A stretch of 36,031 nucleotides of DNA from Clostridiales bacterium DTU069 (GCA_001512485.1 LFRV01000117.1:5514-41544); one strand, 5' to 3'; numbered from the stretch's first letter, positions 14,654-23,908 are shown. Notes: generated by a model from the sequence alone, not told the origin. Numbers and translations are program-made.

Positions 14654-15463
14654 TTGTCAAAGGAACGTTTGGATGTATTGCTCGTCAAATCCGGTTATTT
14701 CGACAGCCGTGAACAAGCCCGGAGAGCTATTATGGCGGGGCTTGTCCAGGTTAACGGAGAAGTTGAAGATAAGCCTGGCAGCAGGTTTGAAACCGATTCT
14801 GAAATATCGGTTAAAGCAAACCCTTTGCCTTATGTGGGAAGAGGCGGGTTAAAGCTTGAGAAGGCTCTGAAAGAGTTCAATATTAGCCTTAAGGACATGG
14901 TATGCATGGATATCGGTGCTTCCACGGGAGGTTTTACAGATTGCATGCTGCAAAACGGGGTAAAAAAGGTTTATTCGATTGATGTCGGCTACGGACAGCT
15001 TGCGTGGAAACTTCGCACCGATGAAAGAGTCGTTGTGATGGAACGCACGAACTTCCGCTACGTGAAACCGGAAGATATAGGCGAACCTGTTGATTTCGCC
15101 GCTGCCGATGTTTCTTTTATATCACTTGAAAAAATTATTGCTCCGGCAAGAGAAATCCTAAAACCCGAAGGTTCAATGGTATGCCTGATAAAACCGCAGT
15201 TTGAGGCAGGCCGTGAAAAGGTAGGGAAAAAGGGTGTGGTCCGCGACCCGGATATCCATTGTGAAGTCATAGATAAAGTAATCCGCTTTTCCGAAGAACA
15301 GGGGTTTTTTGCTTCCGGTTTGACATTTTCGCCGATAACAGGTCCGGAAGGGAATATAGAATATCTTTTATACATTAAAAAAGAGTTTTCCGGTGACGGA
15401 TATGCACCTGTCAGGCAAATCGTGAACGAAGCCCATGCTTTTTTTAATAACTCTAAAAGCTAA
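14654..15463 (+). CDS. tlyA: TlyA family rRNA (cytidine-2'-O)-methyltransferase
   Basis: A 269-residue protein with an N-terminal S4 RNA-binding domain (about 1-60, starting KERLDVLLVKSG) and an FtsJ/RrmJ-type methyltransferase domain. The SAM site is DIGASTGGFTDCML (86-99). LKLEKAL, AADVSFISL and LIKPQFEAG supply the expected catalytic Lys-Asp-Lys residues. TlyA (YqxC) methylates the 2'-O of cytidines in 16S and/or 23S rRNA and affects capreomycin sensitivity; some homologs are also called haemolysins. The start is the TTG at 14654 behind GGGAG. The frame is open to 14630 without a site. In relatives this gene follows dxs directly. Confidence 0.93.
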   Translation: MSKERLDVLLVKSGYFDSREQARRAIMAGLVQVNGEVEDKPGSRFETDSEISVKANPLPYVGRGGLKLEKALKEFNISLKDMVCMDIGASTGGFTDCMLQNGVKKVYSIDVGYGQLAWKLRTDERVVVMERTNFRYVKPEDIGEPVDFAAADVSFISLEKIIAPAREILKPEGSMVCLIKPQFEAGREKVGKKGVVRDPDIHCEVIDKVIRFSEEQGFFASGLTFSPITGPEGNIEYLLYIKKEFSGDGYAPVRQIVNEAHAFFNNSKS

Positions 15464-15480
15464 AATTACGCTTTACCCCA

Positions 15481-15510
15481 TTGTATTTTTATTCATGTTA
15501 TATGTATAAT
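15481..15510 (+). promoter_or_regulatory. Predicted promoter upstream of nadK
   Basis: TTGTAT (15481-15486), an 18-nt spacer and TATAAT (15505-15510), in the gap between tlyA and nadK. Confidence 0.45.
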
Positions 15511-15630
15511 AAAACGAGACGATAAGTGTTCGTCATTGATAAGTGATTTCTTCCGTTATTTCAGCGAGGGGAAAAATGTCCCTCCGCCCCGCAGTTTTTA
15601 TTATTTATGAGCCGGAGGTACGAATCCAGC

Positions 15631-16500
15631 ATGGAGCCAAAAAGAATTGCCGTTTTTGTAAACAGGAGGCGGGATAAAGAGCTCGCTGTTACAAAAACCG
15701 TAATTGAATACATAAAAAAATACGGTATGGAACCTGTTGCTTCGTTTCCTTTGGCGCAGGAAACAGGAATTTTGGGGTTTGATGAAAAAGAAATCCCGGG
15801 AAATGTTTCAATCGCTCTATCGCTCGGGGGAGACGGGACACTGCTTAGCACGGCGCGATTGCTGTTCAAACATGATATCCCCGTTATGGGTATAAACCTG
15901 GGAACAGTAGGTTTTTTGGCCGAAGTTGAAATTCATGATATTGAAAATGCGATTAAGAGTCTTTCAACGGGTGACTATAAACTGACGAAACGCATGGTAT
16001 TAACATCCCGCGTTGAGCGCGGCGGCAGTATAGTATTCAGCGGTATGGCTTTGAATGATGTCGTAGTAAGCAGGGAAGGATTGTCGCGCATTATTCTCCT
16101 GAAGGTTTATGTCGATGACCAGTATATTGATTCCTTTCCCGGAGACGGTGTGATCGTTTCAACGCCTACAGGTTCAACCGCCTATACCCTGTCAGCCGGC
16201 GGCCCTATAGTGCAGCCTGAAATGCAAATGATGATCATTACGCCGATATGCCCTCATATTTTGTATTCCCGTTCATTCATAACAAGCCCGGAAAAAGAGG
16301 TCATCGTACGGATAGATGATGATTACCCTGATCCCGCGATAATAACCCTTGACGGCCAGACGGGCTTTGAAATTATGGCGGGGGACCAAATTTTTGTTAA
16401 GCGGGCAGGTAAGGAGATAAGCTTTGTCTCGATAAACCACCTGAATTTTTATGATGTGCTCAGGGCAAAAATACACGGTTGGAATGCCGATTCAAAATAG
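15631..16500 (+). CDS. nadK: NAD kinase
   Basis: A 289-residue ATP/polyphosphate-dependent NAD kinase, which makes NADP+. The catalytic GGDG is at 66-69 inside SLGGDGTLLSTARL. NLGTVGFLAEV, NDVVVSREG and the second conserved stretch FPGDGVIVSTPTGSTAYTLSAGG follow, and ITPICPH lies near the C-terminal beta domain. ATG 15631 is preceded by GGAGG at 15614-15618 with rather long spacing. The in-frame ATG at 15607 has no site upstream, so 15631 is preferred but not certain. It lies in conserved order before argR and recN. Confidence 0.94.
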   Translation: MEPKRIAVFVNRRRDKELAVTKTVIEYIKKYGMEPVASFPLAQETGILGFDEKEIPGNVSIALSLGGDGTLLSTARLLFKHDIPVMGINLGTVGFLAEVEIHDIENAIKSLSTGDYKLTKRMVLTSRVERGGSIVFSGMALNDVVVSREGLSRIILLKVYVDDQYIDSFPGDGVIVSTPTGSTAYTLSAGGPIVQPEMQMMIITPICPHILYSRSFITSPEKEVIVRIDDDYPDPAIITLDGQTGFEIMAGDQIFVKRAGKEISFVSINHLNFYDVLRAKIHGWNADSK

Positions 16501-16591
16501 CTTTGCGCTATTGCGTAAGGAACAATGTCCCATATTAATAAGCAGCAGACTGCGGATATGTATTTTGTAATATTTGGGAAAGGTGAAAACA

Positions 16592-17047
16592 ATGAAGTAT
16601 AACCGGCACGCGAAAATCCTTGAATTGATTGAAACTTACGATATCGAAACCCAGGATGAACTTGTTGAAAAGCTTAAAGAACATGGCATGGAAGTAACCC
16701 AGGCAACAATATCGCGAGATATTAAGGAACTTCGGCTTGTTAAGGTTATGACCAACGAAGGAAAAGCAAAATATATGACAATGAACAGCGATACCGGCGG
16801 CTTAAGCGAAAAGCTGCTTACCATCCTTCGAGGCGGTTATGTGTCCAGTGATTACGCCAATAATATTCTGGTTGTAAAAACCCTTCCAGGAATGGCTCCG
16901 GCCGTCGCATCGGCAATTGATTCGCTTGGATGGAGTGAAATAGTCGGAACTATTGCTGGCGATGATACAATCATGGTTGTCACGCGAGCCGAAAAAATCG
17001 CAGAGGAGATACAGGACAAGTTTAACAGGATACTGGAGGGAAATTGA
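16592..17047 (+). CDS. argR: Arginine repressor ArgR/AhrC
   Basis: A 151-residue arginine-responsive regulator. The N-terminal winged helix (about 1-70) includes ATISRDIKELRLVKV, the recognition helix region. The C-terminal domain, which binds arginine and forms hexamers, contains LPGMAPAVASAIDSL and GTIAGDDTIMVV. ATG 16592 follows GGGAAAGGTG; the open frame extends to a TTG at 16574 that would include the site. Its position before recN is standard in Firmicutes. No arginine gene is in the window, so its targets lie elsewhere. Confidence 0.95.
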   Translation: MKYNRHAKILELIETYDIETQDELVEKLKEHGMEVTQATISRDIKELRLVKVMTNEGKAKYMTMNSDTGGLSEKLLTILRGGYVSSDYANNILVVKTLPGMAPAVASAIDSLGWSEIVGTIAGDDTIMVVTRAEKIAEEIQDKFNRILEGN

Positions 17048-17050
17048 CCG

Positions 17051-18760
17051 ATGCTCATCCAGTTGTCGGTGGAAAACATCGCGATTATTGAAAAACTGAC
17101 GATTGAGTTTGAAGACGGATTGAATATATTAACCGGTGAAACCGGGGCCGGGAAATCCATCCTCATTGATGCGATAAACGCTTTGCTTGGAGGACGGGTT
17201 TCCAGGGATATTATCCGTTTGGGAGAAGATAAGGCAAAAGTTGAAGCTGTTTTTGAAGTACCCAATAAACTATTTAATGTACTAAGCGATATGGGCATTG
17301 AACCGTCCGAAGACGGAACATTAATAATTTCCCGCCGATTTACCACGTCAGGTAAAAATATATGCCGTGTAAATGGTTCTCTTGTTACCGTGCAGCAGTT
17401 AAAGGAGATTGGAGAATATCTTATCGACATTCACGGGCAGCATGAAAACCAATCCCTGCTCAGAAGCCAGGCACAGGTTACATATCTTGATATGTTTTCG
17501 GGCAAACTCCTGCTGAACGAAAAGGAAATGTACCGGAACATACTGAAAAGGTACAATGAAGTAAGAAAAAAAATCTCCGAACTGCGCGAAATGGAGAAAG
17601 AAAGGGCGCGCCTTGAGGATTTGTACAAATACCAGGCTAAAGAAATCAGTTCCGCTAACCTGAAAAAGGGAGAGGATATTGAGCTTGAGCGGATAAGCAG
17701 CATACTGTCCAACGCAGAAGGGATAATGCAGGCCTTTTCTTCCGCTTATCTTAACCTGACAGGCGATGAGAACATTGTTCCGGGCGCTTTGGATTTGGTT
17801 CAGCAGGCGCAGACGGCAATTGAAAGCATAGCCGGGATAGACGCCGAGTTCGGTAAAATATCCTCCGGCCTGCTTGAGGCTGCCGATAAATTGGCGGAAC
17901 TCGCCAGAGAAATCCGGCTTAAAAAAGAGAGTATTAATTACGATCCGCAGCAGCAGCAGGAAGTTGAGGAACGCCTCGCGGTAATAGGAACGTTGAAAAG
18001 GAAGTATGGAAACACTATTGAAGAAATTATCGAATACGGCAATTACGTCCGGCAGAAACTGGAGGAGGTTTCGGATACGGAAAATCTGCTTAACAAGCTG
18101 ACTGAAGAAAAGACATCCCTGGAAAATGAGTTATATACAAAAGCATGCCGTATTCATGAAATGAGAGTTAAGGCTGCAGAAGAGCTTAAAGAAAAAGTGA
18201 CGAATGAACTAATGGACCTGGAAATGCAAAAAGCCGAATTCAAGGTTGATATTCAGTTTGATCAGAATCGAAACTATAACGAGAATGGTTTGGATTCAAT
18301 TGAATTTCTTATTTCGCCGAACCCGGGCGAAGGATTTAAACCGCTGAACCGTATAGCGTCAGGCGGAGAAATGTCAAGAATAATGCTTGCGATTAAAACC
18401 ATTCTTGCCGATGTCGACGAAATCGGGGTTCTGATATTCGATGAGATTGACACCGGGGTAAGTGGGAAGGCGGCATTAAAAGTCGGTGAAAAGCTTCTTC
18501 AGATTTCCGGGAAGCACCAGGTCATCTGTGTAACTCATCATGCGCAGATTGCCAGCTTGGCAAAGGTTCATTACCTGATAAGCAAAAAAACCGAAAAAAA
18601 CAGAACGATTGCGATATTAAACAGGCTTGACGGCAGTGAACGCGAAAAAGAAATAGCAAGGCTGTTAAGCGGTGAAAACAGTAGAAGCACAACAATACTG
18701 GCAAAGGAAATGATTGAAAAGGGCAAAGCCTTAAGAACAGGCAGCCGCAAACCGCAATGA
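17051..18760 (+). CDS. recN: DNA repair protein RecN
   Basis: A 569-residue SMC-like ATPase that gathers DNA ends in double-strand break repair. Walker A is GETGAGKS (29-36), with N-terminal globular motifs such as IDIHGQHENQSLL. A long coiled-coil region with many Glu, Lys and Leu lies in the middle. The signature ASGGEMSRIMLAIK and the Walker B VLIFDEIDTGVSG are near the C-terminus, followed by CVTHHAQIA. GGAGGG lies before the ATG at 17051, which begins 3 nt after the argR stop, so the two are co-transcribed. Length is normal. Confidence 0.95.
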   Translation: MLIQLSVENIAIIEKLTIEFEDGLNILTGETGAGKSILIDAINALLGGRVSRDIIRLGEDKAKVEAVFEVPNKLFNVLSDMGIEPSEDGTLIISRRFTTSGKNICRVNGSLVTVQQLKEIGEYLIDIHGQHENQSLLRSQAQVTYLDMFSGKLLLNEKEMYRNILKRYNEVRKKISELREMEKERARLEDLYKYQAKEISSANLKKGEDIELERISSILSNAEGIMQAFSSAYLNLTGDENIVPGALDLVQQAQTAIESIAGIDAEFGKISSGLLEAADKLAELAREIRLKKESINYDPQQQQEVEERLAVIGTLKRKYGNTIEEIIEYGNYVRQKLEEVSDTENLLNKLTEEKTSLENELYTKACRIHEMRVKAAEELKEKVTNELMDLEMQKAEFKVDIQFDQNRNYNENGLDSIEFLISPNPGEGFKPLNRIASGGEMSRIMLAIKTILADVDEIGVLIFDEIDTGVSGKAALKVGEKLLQISGKHQVICVTHHAQIASLAKVHYLISKKTEKNRTIAILNRLDGSEREKEIARLLSGENSRSTTILAKEMIEKGKALRTGSRKPQ

Positions 18761-18793
18761 CGTGTACGTTGTTCTTTTTGGGAGTTGGATACT

Positions 18794-19393
18794 TTGATAA
18801 TAAAATGGTCTGAACATGTAACCACCGCTGTAAATCCCGAAGGCTATCCAAAAAGTGATTTGCCGGAGATAGCGGTGGTCGGGAGATCCAATGTTGGTAA
18901 ATCATCAATTATAAATTTTTTGCTTAACCGCAAAAACCTGGCGCGGGTGGGAGAGATCCCCGGCAAAACAAGGCAGATAAACTTTTTCAATGCGGAAAAT
19001 AAACTGCTGCTTGTGGATCTGCCCGGTTACGGTTATGCGAAAGTTTCAAAAGAAGAAAAGAAAAAATGGCAAGAGAATGTGGAAGCGTACCTCTTAGGGC
19101 GTCCCCAATTAAGCCTGATTATCATGGTTTTGGACATAAGGCATAAACCTACCGAAGATGACAAACTGATGTATAATTGGATATGTACTATGGGAAAACC
19201 CCATGTTGTATTAGCGAACAAATCCGATAAAATTTCAAGATCATATTTATCGGGCAATATAAATCAAATCAGGGAAACCCTTCAGATAGTACCCGGTGTT
19301 CCGGTAATAGCTGTTTCGTCAAAAAAAAGGACAGGCTGGAATGAGGCATGGAGTTGTATTATTGAAATGATTCCCGATTTGATAAAAATATAG
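18794..19393 (+). CDS. engB: Ribosome biogenesis GTPase EngB/YsxC
   Basis: A 199-residue GTPase needed for maturation of the large ribosomal subunit. G1 is GRSNVGKSS (30-38), G2 lies around PGKTRQINFF, G3 is DLPGYGYAK, G4 is NKSD (often TKAD in relatives) and G5 is AVSSKK. The start is probably TTG 18794, with GGGAG at 18780-18784 9 nt upstream. A TTG at 18785 would touch the site. In many Firmicutes this gene lies next to lon; here it follows recN by about 35 nt and may be part of the same transcript. Confidence 0.93.
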   Translation: MIIKWSEHVTTAVNPEGYPKSDLPEIAVVGRSNVGKSSIINFLLNRKNLARVGEIPGKTRQINFFNAENKLLLVDLPGYGYAKVSKEEKKKWQENVEAYLLGRPQLSLIIMVLDIRHKPTEDDKLMYNWICTMGKPHVVLANKSDKISRSYLSGNINQIRETLQIVPGVPVIAVSSKKRTGWNEAWSCIIEMIPDLIKI

Positions 19394-19419
19394 AATTCAA
19401 GCAGTAGACAGGAAACGGG

Positions 19420-20682
19420 ATGATGGGAATGATAGCTGAATTAATTGCAGTCGGAACAGAACTTTTGATGGGGCAAATTTCGAACACGAATGCCCAGTAT
19501 ATATCAAAAAGGCTAGCCGAATTGGGAATAAACGTATATTTTCATACTGTAGTGGGAGATAATCCTGAAAGGCTTAATAATACGATAAAAACCGCTTTGG
19601 AACGGTCGGATATAGTGATTACGACAGGAGGCCTCGGACCGACGAAGGATGATTTGACAAAGGAAACGATAGCACGGGCTATGAACCGGAAGCTTGTATT
19701 ATATGAAGATATCCTTAAGCGGATAGAGGATTTTTTTGTCAAGAGACACAGGGTGATGTACAAGAACAATGAAAAACAGGCTTACCTGCCCGAAGGATGC
19801 ACAGTTATACCCAATTCAAACGGGACAGCGCCGGGGTGCATTGTAGAAGAAGCCGGAAAAACCGTAATCATGCTGCCGGGCCCGCCGAAAGAAATGATTC
19901 CGATGTTTGAAGATGTGGTTTTCCCGTACCTGAAAAAATCGGCAGGAGTGGTACTTGTATCCAAAATGCTTAAAATATTTGGGATAGGCGAGTCTGAAAT
20001 GGAAACAAGGATTATGGATCTGGTAGACATGCAGAATAATCCCACAATAGCCCCTTATGTTTCAATGAGCGATATTACCGTGCGTGTCACCGCAAGATGC
20101 GGATCAAAAGATGAAGCTGAGGAAATGCTAAGACCCGTTGTAAATAGAATCAGATCAAGGCTTGGCGACCTGGTATATTCGGAAGAGGGTGAAACGCTTG
20201 AGCAGGTGGTATCCAAGCTTCTTCACGAAAAAGGTTTGGTCATGTCAACGGCGGAGTCTTGCACCGGAGGGCAGCTTGCAGCCAGGATAATAAGCCTTCC
20301 CGGTGCTTCGAAAATATTCGAGCGGGGTTTTGTAACATATTCAAACACGGCAAAAATTGAAGAACTTGAGGTAAGCGAACAAACCCTCACAAAGTACGGG
20401 GCGGTTAGCCGTGAAACCGCGCTGGAAATGCTTAATGGTTTGATGAAAAAAACAAAATCCCACGTCCATGTAGCAATTACAGGGATTGCGGGCCCTGACG
20501 GGGGAACACCTGAAAAACCTGTAGGTTTGGTCTATATAGCTGCAAGTCTCCATAATCAGCTTGTATGCAGATCATATGAGCTTATGGGGAACAGGGAAAG
20601 AATACAAAACGATGCATGCCTGCGGGCACTGGATATAGTACGCCGGCTGATTCTTAAGCTGGAAGTGCCGGGGAAACATTGA
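19420..20682 (+). CDS. cinA: CinA: NMN deamidase / competence-damage protein
   Basis: A 420-residue two-domain protein. The N-terminal MoeA/MogA-like domain (about 1-170) has AVGTELLMGQISNTNA, TTGGLGPTKDD and LPGPPKEM. The C-terminal PncC domain (about 255-415) has STAESCTGGQLAARI and GIAGPDGGTPEKPVGLVYI and is expected to deamidate nicotinamide mononucleotide in pyridine nucleotide recycling. Possible starts are ATG 19420, 19423 and 19429; family members begin near the last (MIAELIAVG). The nadK gene 3 kb upstream is also in NAD metabolism, but the link is only positional. Confidence 0.93.
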   Translation: MMGMIAELIAVGTELLMGQISNTNAQYISKRLAELGINVYFHTVVGDNPERLNNTIKTALERSDIVITTGGLGPTKDDLTKETIARAMNRKLVLYEDILKRIEDFFVKRHRVMYKNNEKQAYLPEGCTVIPNSNGTAPGCIVEEAGKTVIMLPGPPKEMIPMFEDVVFPYLKKSAGVVLVSKMLKIFGIGESEMETRIMDLVDMQNNPTIAPYVSMSDITVRVTARCGSKDEAEEMLRPVVNRIRSRLGDLVYSEEGETLEQVVSKLLHEKGLVMSTAESCTGGQLAARIISLPGASKIFERGFVTYSNTAKIEELEVSEQTLTKYGAVSRETALEMLNGLMKKTKSHVHVAITGIAGPDGGTPEKPVGLVYIAASLHNQLVCRSYELMGNRERIQNDACLRALDIVRRLILKLEVPGKH

Positions 20683-20745
20683 GATTGATAGCAGTTTTAA
20701 CCGGAATTTCTTCTTAAATAAAGAACCACGGGAGGATATAATATT

Positions 20746-22341
20746 TTGGGGCTAAGTTCTGAAAAACGCTTGTCGGCGAACGCTGCAATGGTAATGTTTG
20801 CAACTCTTTTAAGCAGAATAACAGGTTTTTTGCGAACGGTACTGATAAGAAACATAATGCAGCCAAGGGGTTATTCGGATGAATTCTGGGTTTCTTTTTC
20901 CCTTCCCGATCTTGCTTTTGAGCTTCTTGTCAGCGGCGCCATTGCCGCCGCGATAATACCCGTCCTTGCTTCCAGCCTTACGAACGACAACGAGGAAAAC
21001 GGTTGGAAAGCGGTGGGCACTTTCTTAAATTTAACCGTAATAACGGTATTTATACTCGAAATAATATTTTTCATTTGGACACCGGAATGTATCCGCCTTG
21101 TCGCGTCCGGATATAAAGCAGATACAAAGGAGTTTGCGCTTACGGTTAAGCTTACGCGGATATTATTGCCGTCCGCTGTTTTTATGGTTCTTGTAGGGCA
21201 GTTTAACGGCATTTTGAACGCATATAACAAATTTGCGGCGGCAGCGTTCGGACCTGTTATTTATAACACTTGCGTGATGACATCAATTATCGCGTTCGGA
21301 GGGGTCAGTGCCGAATCGACAGCCTGGGGTGTATTGGCAAGCTCCGGTGTTTATTTTCTAATTCAGCTTGCATGTGTGTGGAAACACCTGAACTTCTACA
21401 GGTTACGTTTGTACATAAAGAATGAAACATTCCTGAAATTAATGAAGCTTGCGATTCCATCCCTCACCGCTTCTGCGGTGATGTATATAAACGTAATTAT
21501 TTCCCGGAGCTTTTCAACGCAGTTTGCCCAAAACAGCGTTACTATGATGACAAACGCAAACAGGACGTGGCAGCTCCCGCTGGGTATTTTTGCGCAGAGC
21601 ATGGGTGTTGCAATGCTGCCGACGCTGTCGACCAGGTTTGCCGAGGACAGGGAGAGCGATTATAAACGTGTCCTGTACAAAGGAATAAGAACAGTGATGT
21701 TGTTATGTATTCCATGCACGATGGTTTTGATGCTGTTAAGCCGACAAATAATGCAGATCCTTTTTAAATGGAGCGATATGACTTATTACGAAACAATGCT
21801 GAACGGCGTCGCGTTGCTTGCATATGCGCCCGCTCTTCTGTTCCAGTCGGTTGTTGTTATTCTGAACCGTGCTTTCTACTCAATACAGAATACAAAAATT
21901 CCGTTTTTCTGCGGTTTATGCACGATAATAATAAACATAATCGTTAATTTGTATCTGCTTCACAGCTCGGATATGGGAGCTGTCGGTACCGCTCTTGCAT
22001 ATGTTATTGCCGTTATGATTAATGCATTTTTGTTGGTAATACTGTTTTCCAAAAAGACAGGGTTTGCGCTGCTCCCCGATAATTTTGTTTTTCTTTCGAA
22101 AACATCCGTTTCTACTCTGATCGCCGGGTTTGTCCTTTGGTTATTAATAGCTGTTATTCCGTTTCCGGCAGCAGAAACTTATTCGTTTGCAGGAAAGATA
22201 ACTGAGATTCTGGTAGTAGGCGTGCAACTTGTATTCGCTTTTATTGCTTTTACGGTTTCCGCTGTTTTGCTGAAAATTGACGATGTCAGGTACTTTATCG
22301 GCTCGGCTTTGGCAAGAATACGGGAAATAACCGGGAAATAA
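20746..22341 (+). CDS. murJ: Lipid II flippase MurJ
   Basis: A 531-residue MurJ/MviN family protein with about 14 transmembrane segments, which moves lipid II across the membrane for peptidoglycan synthesis. The N-terminal signature is ANAAMVMFATLLSRITGFLR-like, followed by FWVSFSLPDLAFELLVSGAI. Central motifs such as GQFNGILNAYNKFAAAAFGP and FNRAFYSIQNTKIPF-like residues fit the family. The TTG at 20746 lies 10 nt after GGGAGG. No partner gene for wall synthesis is nearby. A 205-bp palindromic element follows about 25 nt after the stop. Confidence 0.92.
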   Translation: MGLSSEKRLSANAAMVMFATLLSRITGFLRTVLIRNIMQPRGYSDEFWVSFSLPDLAFELLVSGAIAAAIIPVLASSLTNDNEENGWKAVGTFLNLTVITVFILEIIFFIWTPECIRLVASGYKADTKEFALTVKLTRILLPSAVFMVLVGQFNGILNAYNKFAAAAFGPVIYNTCVMTSIIAFGGVSAESTAWGVLASSGVYFLIQLACVWKHLNFYRLRLYIKNETFLKLMKLAIPSLTASAVMYINVIISRSFSTQFAQNSVTMMTNANRTWQLPLGIFAQSMGVAMLPTLSTRFAEDRESDYKRVLYKGIRTVMLLCIPCTMVLMLLSRQIMQILFKWSDMTYYETMLNGVALLAYAPALLFQSVVVILNRAFYSIQNTKIPFFCGLCTIIINIIVNLYLLHSSDMGAVGTALAYVIAVMINAFLLVILFSKKTGFALLPDNFVFLSKTSVSTLIAGFVLWLLIAVIPFPAAETYSFAGKITEILVVGVQLVFAFIAFTVSAVLLKIDDVRYFIGSALARIREITGK

Positions 22342-22367
22342 ATGGTTACTGCCCGGACATAACTCCT

Positions 22368-22572
22368 GAACTATTATACAATAACGGAAACAAGAGCTTC
22401 ATTTGCAAGAGCTATGCAGTTCAGTTCGGGCAAGTCGAAACTCGCAAAAATGCTTTGAAAAATTTTTGTATGAAGCATTTTTGCTCAGACAGTCGACTTG
22501 CTTATCCACGCTCTGACTGTATATCTCTAAGCTTCATTCCGCTATAGTTTCCTTTTATTGTACAAATAGTTC
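22368..22572. mobile_element. MITE-like imperfect palindrome (205 bp)
   Basis: The ends form a 24-26 bp imperfect terminal inverted repeat (22368-22391 with 22547-22572). Two inner arm pairs are perfect: GCAAGTCGA (22430-22438) with 22493-22501, and GCAAAAATGCTT (22444-22455) with 22473-22484. The whole stretch can fold on itself. It encodes no protein. These are features of a MITE or a degenerate palindromic insertion. I cannot define a target-site duplication. It could also be a large terminator-like hairpin after murJ. Confidence 0.6.
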
Positions 22573-22666
22573 CTGTATAATAGAGTAGAGAGTTGCAATA
22601 ACAGCAAATATTTGCAATGAACTGAAATAACAACAAATACTTTTATAGGGAAATTTTTGCAATCTA

Positions 22667-22695
22667 TTGACTAATGGAAAAAAGTCGGATATAAT
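22667..22695 (+). promoter_or_regulatory. recA promoter
   Basis: TTGACT (22667-22672), a 17-nt spacer and TATAAT (22690-22695), close to the sigma-A consensus. Transcription would begin near 22702, inside the LexA box. Three copies of TTGCAAT (22593, 22612, 22657) lie upstream. Confidence 0.8.
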
Positions 22696-22697
22696 TT

Positions 22698-22711
22698 AGA
22701 ACAGATGTTCG
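22698..22711 (+). promoter_or_regulatory. LexA (DinR) operator of recA
   Basis: GAAC-agat-GTTC at 22699-22710 matches the Firmicutes SOS box (CGAAC-N4-GTTCG), with a G on the right side and A on the left. It covers the predicted transcription start, so LexA binding would block recA until DNA damage. Confidence 0.8.
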
Positions 22712-22767
22712 AATATGCCGGAATAGAGCAAAATCCGGCAAATCCTTTTAATTCAGGAGGGCAAGTT

Positions 22768-23805
22768 ATGACAAACGGTGATGAAAAAAAGAAAGCATTG
22801 GAAATGGTGTTCAGCCAAATAGAACGGCAGTTTGGCAAAGGAGCCGTTATGAAACTGGGAGAAGCCGCGCATATGAATATCGATGCAATTCCCACAGGAG
22901 CGCTGGGCCTGGATATTGCGCTCGGTGTAGGCGGGTTCCCCAGGGGGCGAATAATCGAGATATACGGCCCTGAAGCTTCCGGTAAAACGACCGTTGCCCT
23001 TCATGCAATCGCGGAGGCACAGAAAGCCGGCGGAGAGGCAGCTTTTATCGATGCCGAACATGCACTTGACCCTGTTTATGCAAAAGCTCTCGGAGTAAAC
23101 ATTGAAAACCTTATCGTATCACAGCCCGACACAGGGGAACAGGCTCTTGAAATTGCGGAAGCACTGGTAAGAAGCGGGGCAATTGATGTTATTGTTATAG
23201 ATTCCGTTGCCGCACTTGTGCCAAAAGCTGAGATAGACGGAGAAATGGGCGATGCCCATGTCGGTTTGCAAGCCCGGTTGATGTCCCAGGCATTGAGAAA
23301 GCTTTCCGGTGTGATAAGCAAATCAAAGACGGTGGCGATATTCATAAACCAGTTGCGTGAAAAAGTCGGGATTATGTTTGGAAATCCGGAAGTAACTCCC
23401 GGCGGCCGTGCATTAAAATTTTATGCATCGGTGCGTTTGGAAGTACGGCGCGTTGAAACGCTTAAGGAAAGCGGAGAAGCTATCGGTAACAGAACAAAAG
23501 TAAAAATAGTGAAAAATAAGGTTGCACCTCCGTTCAAGGAAGCTGAATTCGATATCATCTACGGCGAAGGCATTTCCAGAGAGGGTAACATATTGGATGT
23601 CGGGGTCCAATTGGATATCGTAAAGAAAAGCGGTGCATGGTTTTCGTATAACGAACAGCGTTTGGGGCAGGGGCGTGAAAATGTTAAGAAATTCTTTAAG
23701 GAAAATCCTGAGATATGCAAGGAAATCGAAGATAAAATCCGTGCCCAATACGATAAAGCTTTTATCAGCAGCATTGAGGCCCACGTGGTGGACGATGAAG
23801 TATAG
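22768..23805 (+). CDS. recA: Recombinase RecA
   Basis: A 345-residue recombinase that forms filaments on ssDNA, drives strand exchange and triggers LexA self-cleavage. Walker A is GPEASGKTT (67-75). [34 protein letters not shown], and the loop L2 region with [17 protein letters not shown] and [10 protein letters not shown] are all present. The start is ATG 22768 behind AGGAGGG. The open frame extends to an ATG at 22705, but that codon lies in the LexA box at the transcription start, so the longer form cannot be normal. It lies before recX, which modulates it. Confidence 0.97.
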   Translation: MTNGDEKKKALEMVFSQIERQFGKGAVMKLGEAAHMNIDAIPTGALGLDIALGVGGFPRGRIIEIYGPEASGKTTVALHAIAEAQKAGGEAAFIDAEHALDPVYAKALGVNIENLIVSQPDTGEQALEIAEALVRSGAIDVIVIDSVAALVPKAEIDGEMGDAHVGLQARLMSQALRKLSGVISKSKTVAIFINQLREKVGIMFGNPEVTPGGRALKFYASVRLEVRRVETLKESGEAIGNRTKVKIVKNKVAPPFKEAEFDIIYGEGISREGNILDVGVQLDIVKKSGAWFSYNEQRLGQGRENVKKFFKENPEICKEIEDKIRAQYDKAFISSIEAHVVDDEV

Positions 23806-23835
23806 TTTTGCAGCTTTCGAACGGGTACCCGAGAA

Positions 23836-23880
23836 CATTATATCATGAATTTATGATTTTATAAAATTCATGATATAATG
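23836..23880. repeat. Perfect 17-bp inverted repeat between recA and recX
   Basis: Arms 23836-23852 and 23864-23880 are exact reverse complements with an 11-nt spacer. AT-rich, without a T run. The right arm ends in GATATAAT, a possible -10. It may be an operator, an RNA stability hairpin or a weak attenuator between the two genes. Confidence 0.75.
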
Positions 23881-23908
23881 TAAAAAAAGATACGGGGAGT
23901 GCGGTCAA

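Noticed and set aside
14562-14852. A 96-residue frame overlapping the tlyA start
   Set aside because: The tlyA frame from TTG 14654 carries the S4 domain and SAM motif. This frame is a shadow.
22705-22767. Longer recA reading frame starting at 22705
   Set aside because: The ATG lies in the LexA box at the predicted transcription start and has no ribosome binding site. ATG 22768 has a strong one.
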